Assembly: GCF_020405225.1 (NCBI RefSeq)
Contig: NZ_CP084472.1
Location: 1,798,001 to 1,862,000, forward strand
DNA length: 64,000 bases
Direction of reading: 5' to 3'
Source of the DNA: Natrinema sp. DC36
GTDB lineage: Archaea; Halobacteriota; Halobacteria; Halobacteriales; Natrialbaceae
Both the position numbers and the translations under genes were made by a program. The notes below the pieces were generated by a model. The model was not told the origin of the DNA. It did not search any database and saw only the letters and a program-made list of their open reading frames with translations. Below are positions 58,736-64,000 of this stretch, one piece after another. Numbering within the stretch: the first letter of the stretch is position 1; every line of letters begins with the position of its first letter.

Positions 58736-58774
58736 ATGAACGAGCCACGCGGTCGCGGGGTGAGGTGGCGGTGA
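58736..58774 (+). other. Possible 12-codon leader ORF
   Basis: ATG at 58736 opens a 12-codon frame (MNEPRGRGVRWR) whose TGA overlaps the HerA-like start (GTGA at 58771). A TATA-like AATATTC lies about 37 nt upstream, making this the first ATG on the transcript. Confidence 0.3.
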
Positions 58775-60504
58775 GCGACGGACAGACCCAGCGCCAGATT
58801 CTCGTCGGCGAAACGGCCGACGGCGCGAACCTGAAACTGCCGGTCGTGGAACTGCTGACCGGTCGCGGGTTCGTGACGGGGAAATCGGGCTCCGGGAAAT
58901 CGAACACCGCGTCGGTCATCGCCGAGGAACTGCTCGAGGCCGGCTACCCCCTCCTCATCGTCGACACCGACGGGGAGTACTACGGGCTCAAAGAGGAGTA
59001 CGAGATGCTCCACGCCGGGGCCGACGAGGAGTGCGACATCCAGATCGGGCCGGAACACGCCGAACAGATGGCGACCATCGCCCTCGAGGAGAACGTCCCC
59101 GTCATTCTCGACGTCTCGGGCTACCTCGACGAGAGCGAGGCGGACGAGTTGCTCCGGGAGGTCGCCCGTCAGCTGTTCGTCAAGGAGAAGAAGATGAAGA
59201 AGCCGTTCCTGCTGGTGGTCGAGGAGGTCCACGAGTACATCCCGGAGGGCGGCGGCGTCGGCGAGACGGGAAACCTGCTGATCAAGATCAGCAAGCGCGG
59301 CCGGAAACACGGCCTCGGAATCCTGGGGATCAGCCAGCGACCCGCCGACGTCAAGAAGGACTTCATCACGCAGGCGAACTGGCTCGTCTGGCACCGGCTG
59401 ACCTGGGACAACGACACCAAGGTCGTCGGCCGGATCATCGACACCGAGTACTCGGAGCTCGTCGCCGACCTCGACGACGGGCAGGCGTTCGTGCAGACCG
59501 ACTGGACCGAGGTCGACGTCCGAAAGATCCAGTTCCGACGCAAGCGGACCTTCGACGCCGGCGCGACGCCCGGCCTCGAGGACTTCGAGCGCCCCGAACT
59601 CAAGTCCGTCTCGGACACGCTGGTCGGCGACCTCCAGGACATCTCGGAGCGAAAGGACCGCGAACAGGACCGAATTAACGAACTCGAGAACGAACTCGAG
59701 AAGAAGGAAAAACGGATCGAAACCCTCGAGGACGAGTTGTCCTCGGCGCGGGACGTCTCGAGTGCGGCCAGACAGATGGCCGACGCGTTGCAGAACACGG
59801 ACACGGTCCAGGCGGAGCTCCCCGGCTCGAGCGACGACCTGCGCCGGCTCCACGAGGAGATCGCCGAACTGGAGACCGAACGAGACGAGCTTCGGGAGGC
59901 GCTCGACGCGCGCGACGACCGGATCGAGGGCCTCGAGACCGAACTCGCGGCTCGCGAGGACGAACTGGAAACGCTTCGCACGGACAACGAACAGTTACGC
60001 GAGGTCGTCCGCGACCTCGAACGCGAGGGCACCGACGGAAACGGGGCTACCGAGAGCGGAACCGACGCCGAGTCACCCATTCTGCAAGCCGGCGGCGACG
60101 ACATCGAGTTCGGCTACACGCCCGTCGATGCTGCGGCCAGTTCGGACGGCGAGAGCGGGTCGAACGCGGCTGCGGCCGACGATTCGACGCTCGTCGTCGC
60201 GGACGAAGAGCGCGAACTCGCGGAGCTACTCGAGACCTCGTGGGTCCGTGCTCGAGTCACTCGAGCGTGCGAGGGATCGCAGTGCTCGGTCGGTGCGGCG
60301 CGCGAGATTCTGACCGTGTTCGCCGAGGACGGTCCGCTCGAAGCGGAGCCGATCGCGGCTCGGGTGAACCGATCGACGGTCGCGGTGCAGAGTCTCCTCT
60401 CGGAGCTGCGGACGGAAGGGATACTCGAGCGCACCGGCGAACGGACGTACGCGCTGTCCGACGACGTCCGCGCGGAACTGACTCCATCGGCCGCCGGCGA
60501 GTGA
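58771..60504 (+). CDS. HerA-like ATPase with coiled coil and winged helix
   Basis: About 577 residues. A FtsK/HerA-type ATPase fills the first 280: GRGFVTGKSGSGKSNTASVI is Walker A, PFLLVVEEVHEYIP Walker B, and GILGISQRPADVKKD the sensor region. A coiled coil follows (about 290-345 and 365-420), then an acidic linker and a C-terminal winged helix (VNRSTVAVQSLLSELRTEGI). HerA pumps DNA in double-strand-break resection with NurA; no nurA gene is adjacent. GTG at 58765 or 58771 are possible starts; the second overlaps a leader-ORF stop. Confidence 0.88.
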   Translation: MSDGQTQRQILVGETADGANLKLPVVELLTGRGFVTGKSGSGKSNTASVIAEELLEAGYPLLIVDTDGEYYGLKEEYEMLHAGADEECDIQIGPEHAEQMATIALEENVPVILDVSGYLDESEADELLREVARQLFVKEKKMKKPFLLVVEEVHEYIPEGGGVGETGNLLIKISKRGRKHGLGILGISQRPADVKKDFITQANWLVWHRLTWDNDTKVVGRIIDTEYSELVADLDDGQAFVQTDWTEVDVRKIQFRRKRTFDAGATPGLEDFERPELKSVSDTLVGDLQDISERKDREQDRINELENELEKKEKRIETLEDELSSARDVSSAARQMADALQNTDTVQAELPGSSDDLRRLHEEIAELETERDELREALDARDDRIEGLETELAAREDELETLRTDNEQLREVVRDLEREGTDGNGATESGTDAESPILQAGGDDIEFGYTPVDAAASSDGESGSNAAAADDSTLVVADEERELAELLETSWVRARVTRACEGSQCSVGAAREILTVFAEDGPLEAEPIAARVNRSTVAVQSLLSELRTEGILERTGERTYALSDDVRAELTPSAAGE

Positions 60505-60543
60505 GCGGCGGAAACCGCGTCGGGCGCCGATTGTCCCGTCACG

Positions 60544-61668
60544 TCACCGTCGGAGGCGACCGCCGACCGCTTCGATCGCGGACGGCTCGATCCCCTGGTG
60601 GACGGGAAGCACGACGAGCTCCCGCGAGAGCCGATTTGCGGTCTCGTACTCGTCGTTCCCCCGAACGGATTGTCGGAGTGTCGGCCAGGTGTGGGCCCCC
60701 GTAACGCCGGCCGCCTCGAGTTCCGCAAGAATCGCGGCCGAATCGTCGGTCCGGACGGGGAATTCGTACGGCGAGATCCCGGTCGGAAGCGAGTCGGACA
60801 GTAGCGTCACGTCGTTTCGATCGTCGAGGATATCTCGCCACGTTCGGTAGTTCTCCCGCCGTCGCTTCCGAATCGCGTCCGGATCTGCGGCGTCGGCGAT
60901 CGACGCCGAGAGCTTCGACATGGGTACTTTCGCGGCCTCGTATCTCGCTTTCGGATCGACCGATTTCGAGCCGTTTGAACCGTCGGAGAGGGCGGACTCG
61001 ACCGACCGGTAGAGCGACGGACTCGCCTCGAGGGCGGCTCCGGCGACCGACGTGGCAAGGAACCGGCAGTCGACGGTCCCGGCGCGATCGGCGCGCCCGG
61101 CGAACGACGAGGGGGAATACCGCTCGCGAATCTCCTCGTCGGTTCGATAGAGCAGGGCGCCATTGGGAACCGGGAGCAGCTTGCGCAGGGTCGTAATACC
61201 GAGATCGCCGTAGGTGCCCAGCAGCGTCCCCTCGTGGACGCTGAGTGGCGAATGCGCGTTGTCGTCGACGTGGTAACAGTCGTACTCGTCGGTCAGCGAT
61301 GCGATCCGCTCGAGACCGGGCTGTGGAAAGCCGAAGTAGTTGACGGACATGACCGCGACGGTGTCGTCGTCGATCCGTGCCTCGAGATCGGCGAAATCGG
61401 GAGCCAACGTCCCCTCGATCGCGTAGAACCGCGTCTCGAGCCCGAGGTCGTGGAACGGTTCGGCGATCGCCGGCGAGAGGTAGGCCGGAACGACGACGTT
61501 TCCGTCGGGATCGGCGACCCCGGCGAGCCCGTCTCTGAGCGCGGCTTTCCCGGAGCCGTAGTGCGTGTATTCCACATCGGGGGCGTGCCGGTCGACGAAG
61601 GAGTCGATTCCTCCCGTACTCGAGCGCGAGCGGGAGAGATCGAAGACGGAAGGGGTAGCTGTTATCAT
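60544..61668 (-). CDS. Divergent DegT-family aminotransferase
   Basis: A 374-residue PLP-fold protein. HYGSGKAALRDGLAGVADPD (phosphate-binding helix), YDCYHVDDNAHSPLS (PLP Asp) and LGITTLRKLLPVPNGALLYR, whose Lys should form the Schiff base. The usual GEGG after the lysine is replaced by PVPNGA, and the C-terminal half is remodelled. The ATG at 61668 is preferred over an upstream extension of 61 codons. Together with the AlkP-like and FemAB-like genes beyond it, it resumes the glycan region; the amino-sugar product is unknown. Confidence 0.8.
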   Translation of the reverse strand: MITATPSVFDLSRSRSSTGGIDSFVDRHAPDVEYTHYGSGKAALRDGLAGVADPDGNVVVPAYLSPAIAEPFHDLGLETRFYAIEGTLAPDFADLEARIDDDTVAVMSVNYFGFPQPGLERIASLTDEYDCYHVDDNAHSPLSVHEGTLLGTYGDLGITTLRKLLPVPNGALLYRTDEEIRERYSPSSFAGRADRAGTVDCRFLATSVAGAALEASPSLYRSVESALSDGSNGSKSVDPKARYEAAKVPMSKLSASIADAADPDAIRKRRRENYRTWRDILDDRNDVTLLSDSLPTGISPYEFPVRTDDSAAILAELEAAGVTGAHTWPTLRQSVRGNDEYETANRLSRELVVLPVHQGIEPSAIEAVGGRLRR

Positions 61669-61844
61669 ACGTGTGACCGCTGGTAGATCGATTCCGAGAG
61701 CGGCGGTTATCGAATCTGTTCGGAGTCGCGTGGTCTTAGTGAACCGGACGATACAGCTCGGGACCAGGTGGCAATGGCTACTTACAGCCGACGCTCGACG
61801 GCTCACTCGCTCCGCGATACCGAACTGACGGGCAAAGCACTCGC

Positions 61845-61854
61845 ATAACAAAGC
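61845..61854 (+). promoter_or_regulatory. ATAACAAAGC element (before second AlkP-like gene)
   Basis: Exact ATAACAAAGC, followed by CCGGG, exactly 33 nt before the ATG at 61878. No other TATA-like sequence is present at a usable distance. Confidence 0.6.
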
Positions 61855-61877
61855 CCGGGCGGGCAGATAACGCGTCC

Positions 61878-63506
61878 ATGGCAGGTTCGACTGACGACAA
61901 TGACCTTCGTCTGCTCGTCGTCGGGCTCGACGCCGGCTGTCGACCGGTGCTCGAGCCGATGTTCGAGTCGGGCGAACTCCCCACCGTACAGCGGCTGTTC
62001 GAAACGGGCACTTCGGGACCTCTCGAGTCCCAGATTCCGCCCTGGACGGCCAGCGCCTGGCCGTCGCTGTACACCGGGAAAAATCCGGGGAAACACGGTG
62101 TTTACGATTTCCTCTCCTTCGACGGCTACGATTGGGACGTCGTCAACGCGACTCACGTCCGCGAGCGGCCGGTCTGGGAACTACTGAGCGACAACGGGTT
62201 CTCGAGCGTCGTCGTCAACGTCCCGGTGACCCATCCGCCTCGGACGTTCAACGGCGCGTTGATCCCGGGACTGACCGCCCCGGAAGATCCGGACTGTCAC
62301 CCCGAAGGGATCCTCGAGGACGTCAAGCTGGCTTGTGGCGGCGAGTACTGGCTCTACCCCCAGAGCGCTCCCGCACCGGACCGGTCGATCGAGGGGTACG
62401 AACGAACGATCGAACTCCGGGGAACGGCCTTTCGCTATCTCTCTCGCCGGTTCGCCCCGGACTTCGGCTTCCTCCAGTTCCAGCAGACCGACTCGGTGTT
62501 TCACGAGCGACCGGGAGACAAGGAGGCGATCGAAGCGGTCTACCGGGCGGTCGACCGCCAGCTCGCGGAGACGCTCGAGCGGACGGACCCCGATAACGTC
62601 CTGATCGTCAGTGATCACGGCATGGGAAAAGTGACCGGCGACGAGTTCCGCGTCAACGAGTTCCTCCGGGACGCGGGGTACGTGTGCGCTCAGAGCGGGG
62701 GTAAAGGAATGCCCGACTGGTCGAAATCCTGGGAGAACGACCTGCTCGAGGGTTCGGCCGCCGGCGACTCCGGACCCGGTGCGCTCGAGCGGGCGATGAA
62801 CCTAGCCGCGACCGTCGGGTTGACGACCCAGCGGATCGCGGACGCGCTCGAGCGCGTCGGGCTGAAGGAACCGATCGGCAAGCGGGTGCCCAAGGATATG
62901 ATCCGGGCGGCGAGCGAACAGGTCGACTTCCCGAACTCTCGGGCGTACGTCCGCTCGAAGAGCGAACTCGGCGTCCGGATCAACCTCGAGGGACGCGAGC
63001 CGAACGGACAGGTTCCGGCTGCGGCGTACGAGCGCGTCCGCGATGAACTCATCGAGATGCTAGCTGCCGTCCGGACGCCCGACGGCGAGCCGATGTTCGA
63101 CGCCGTCGAACCCAGGGAGAGCTACTTCGAGGGACCGCACGTCGACGAGGCACCCGACGTTCTGACGGTTCCGGCGGGGTTCGACAACGCGATCGTCGCC
63201 GACCTCGGCGGTGAGCGCTTCGGCGAGCCGATGGAGCCGTGGAACCACAAGCCCACCGGCGTCGTCGCTGCCGCCGGGCCGGCGTTCGACGAGTCCGCCG
63301 CGCTCGAGGGGGCGACGATCTTCGATATCGCGCCGACGATCTGTTCGCTGTTCGACGTCCCCGTCGACGCCGCGATGGACGGCAACGCGCTTCCGGCCGT
63401 CGACGGGACCACCGAGCGACCGTACCCGGCCTACGACCCGGAGCCGATCAGGGCGACCGACGACGGGACCGTCGAAGACCGACTCTCCGATCTGGGCTAT
63501 CTATGA
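61878..63506 (+). CDS. AlkP-superfamily phosphodiesterase/transferase
   Basis: A 542-residue homologue of the protein at 37096. D18 in VVGLDAGC, nucleophile region PPWTASAWPSLYTG, VSDHGMGKVTGDEFRVNEFL as second metal site, and a C-terminal IFDIAPTICSLFDVPVD. No signal peptide or helix. It overlaps the FemAB-like gene by ATGA. Together with the first copy it suggests phosphoryl chemistry in the glycan pathway. Confidence 0.86.
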   Translation: MAGSTDDNDLRLLVVGLDAGCRPVLEPMFESGELPTVQRLFETGTSGPLESQIPPWTASAWPSLYTGKNPGKHGVYDFLSFDGYDWDVVNATHVRERPVWELLSDNGFSSVVVNVPVTHPPRTFNGALIPGLTAPEDPDCHPEGILEDVKLACGGEYWLYPQSAPAPDRSIEGYERTIELRGTAFRYLSRRFAPDFGFLQFQQTDSVFHERPGDKEAIEAVYRAVDRQLAETLERTDPDNVLIVSDHGMGKVTGDEFRVNEFLRDAGYVCAQSGGKGMPDWSKSWENDLLEGSAAGDSGPGALERAMNLAATVGLTTQRIADALERVGLKEPIGKRVPKDMIRAASEQVDFPNSRAYVRSKSELGVRINLEGREPNGQVPAAAYERVRDELIEMLAAVRTPDGEPMFDAVEPRESYFEGPHVDEAPDVLTVPAGFDNAIVADLGGERFGEPMEPWNHKPTGVVAAAGPAFDESAALEGATIFDIAPTICSLFDVPVDAAMDGNALPAVDGTTERPYPAYDPEPIRATDDGTVEDRLSDLGYL

Positions 63507-64000
63507 GCGTCGAAATCCGCACCCTCGATCCGCGAACCGACGATAACGAGTGGAACCGGTACGTCGAACGATCCGACGGATCGAACCCGTTCTTCCGAGC
63601 GGAAGCGCTCCGATTGCAGGCCGAATACACCGGAACGACTCCGCACCTGCTCGCCGGGTTCAAAGGGCAGGAGCCGGTCGGGATCTTCCCCGTCTTCGAG
63701 TACACCAAAGGCCCGGTGACCGGCGCGTTCTCCCCGGCACCACACTCCTGGACGTCGTACCTCGGACCCGCCCTGCTGAACGTCGACAAGCTCAAACAGC
63801 GCAAGGCCGATCGCCGGATCAAGCGATTCCTCGAGGGCTGTCTCGAGTGGATCGACGCCGAAATATCGCCGCTGTACAGCAAGTTCGTCACCGCCGAGTT
63901 CGACGACATTCGTCCGTTCGTCTGGAACGAGTACGATGTCAAACCCTGTCACACATACGTCGTCGACCTCGAGGGGACCGAAGAAGAGCTACTGGGGCGG
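63503..64000 (+). CDS. FemAB/GNAT-like acyltransferase, 5' part only
   Basis: 166 codons are visible before the window ends. The start MSVEIRTLDPRTDDNEWNRY and the stretch HLLAGFKGQEPVGIFPVFEY fit the FemAB-like GNAT fold used to attach amino acids or acyl groups to cell-surface precursors. It overlaps the AlkP-like gene by 4 nt. The C-terminal half, with the second acyltransferase domain, lies outside. Confidence 0.72.
   Translation, partial: MSVEIRTLDPRTDDNEWNRYVERSDGSNPFFRAEALRLQAEYTGTTPHLLAGFKGQEPVGIFPVFEYTKGPVTGAFSPAPHSWTSYLGPALLNVDKLKQRKADRRIKRFLEGCLEWIDAEISPLYSKFVTAEFDDIRPFVWNEYDVKPCHTYVVDLEGTEEELLGR

Noticed and set aside
58564-59853. 429-codon open frame on the minus strand
   Set aside because: Antisense to the HerA-like ATPase; leucine/valine-rich mirror of Asp/Glu codons.
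1-64000. tRNA, rRNA and CRISPR features
   Set aside because: No T-loop-like GGTTCGAATCC with matching stems, no rRNA-like segments and no regularly spaced direct repeats were noticed. A covariance-model search would be decisive.

Overview
The window is a stretch of haloarchaeal chromosome. The evidence is the high GC content, the strongly acidic predicted proteins, Tat-type twin-arginine signals, a TFB-family transcription factor, ATGA-overlapped operons and many haloarchaea-restricted winged-helix proteins. The very frequent CTCGAG hexamer suggests a Natrialbaceae-like organism (Natrinema, Haloterrigena or relatives); that placement is inference.

Layout. (1) 1-3493, minus strand: a tightly overlapping Mrp-type Na+/H+ antiporter operon (E, F, G, DUF4040 subunit, B, C, then D running off the edge). 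(2) 3732-5028, plus: a cobalt-uptake set cbtB-cbtA plus a [2Fe-2S] ferredoxin-like protein. (3) 5354-13727: metabolic genes (acyl-CoA synthetase-like, MmgE/PrpD, pyrD, a dihydroorotase-like amidohydrolase), a membrane winged-helix protein and a Tat-exported beta-helix protein. (4) 14408-23151: a sugar-nucleotide epimerase, a heavily N-glycosylation-prone surface protein, and several small regulators (membrane winged-helix, PadR, zinc ribbon). (5) 23617-53442 and again 60544-64000: a large surface-glycan (EPS or glycoprotein) region. Its core is a five-gene operon resembling Pseudomonas WbpD-E-B-A plus a GT2 glycosyltransferase. Around it are a DUF354 protein, two GT4 glycosyltransferases, a deacetylase/oxidoreductase/DUF362/epimerase set, two AlkP-superfamily proteins, two PP-loop enzymes, a multi-pass membrane protein, and three paralogous Tat-exported beta-helix proteins. 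A winged-helix/TumE-like two-gene module sits at 31681-32692. (6) 55441-60504: an information-processing block (TFB, XPB-like helicase, HerA-like ATPase).

How the parts fit. The Wbp-like enzymes should make a UDP-diacetamido-uronic acid. The glycosyltransferases would assemble it into a glycan, and the AlkP-like, deacetylase and PP-loop proteins would decorate it. Two of the beta-helix proteins carry an approximately 89-residue tandem C-terminal module that I do not recognise.

The most interesting signal is regulatory. A 10-bp element close to ATAACAAAGC recurs at least ten times, on either strand but always pointing at a glycan or surface gene, usually 33-40 nt before the first start codon. 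That is where a haloarchaeal TATA box would lie, so it looks like a promoter class dedicated to this regulon. The three beta-helix paralogues have a different shared promoter. No rRNA, tRNA, CRISPR array or complete insertion sequence was recognised by eye.
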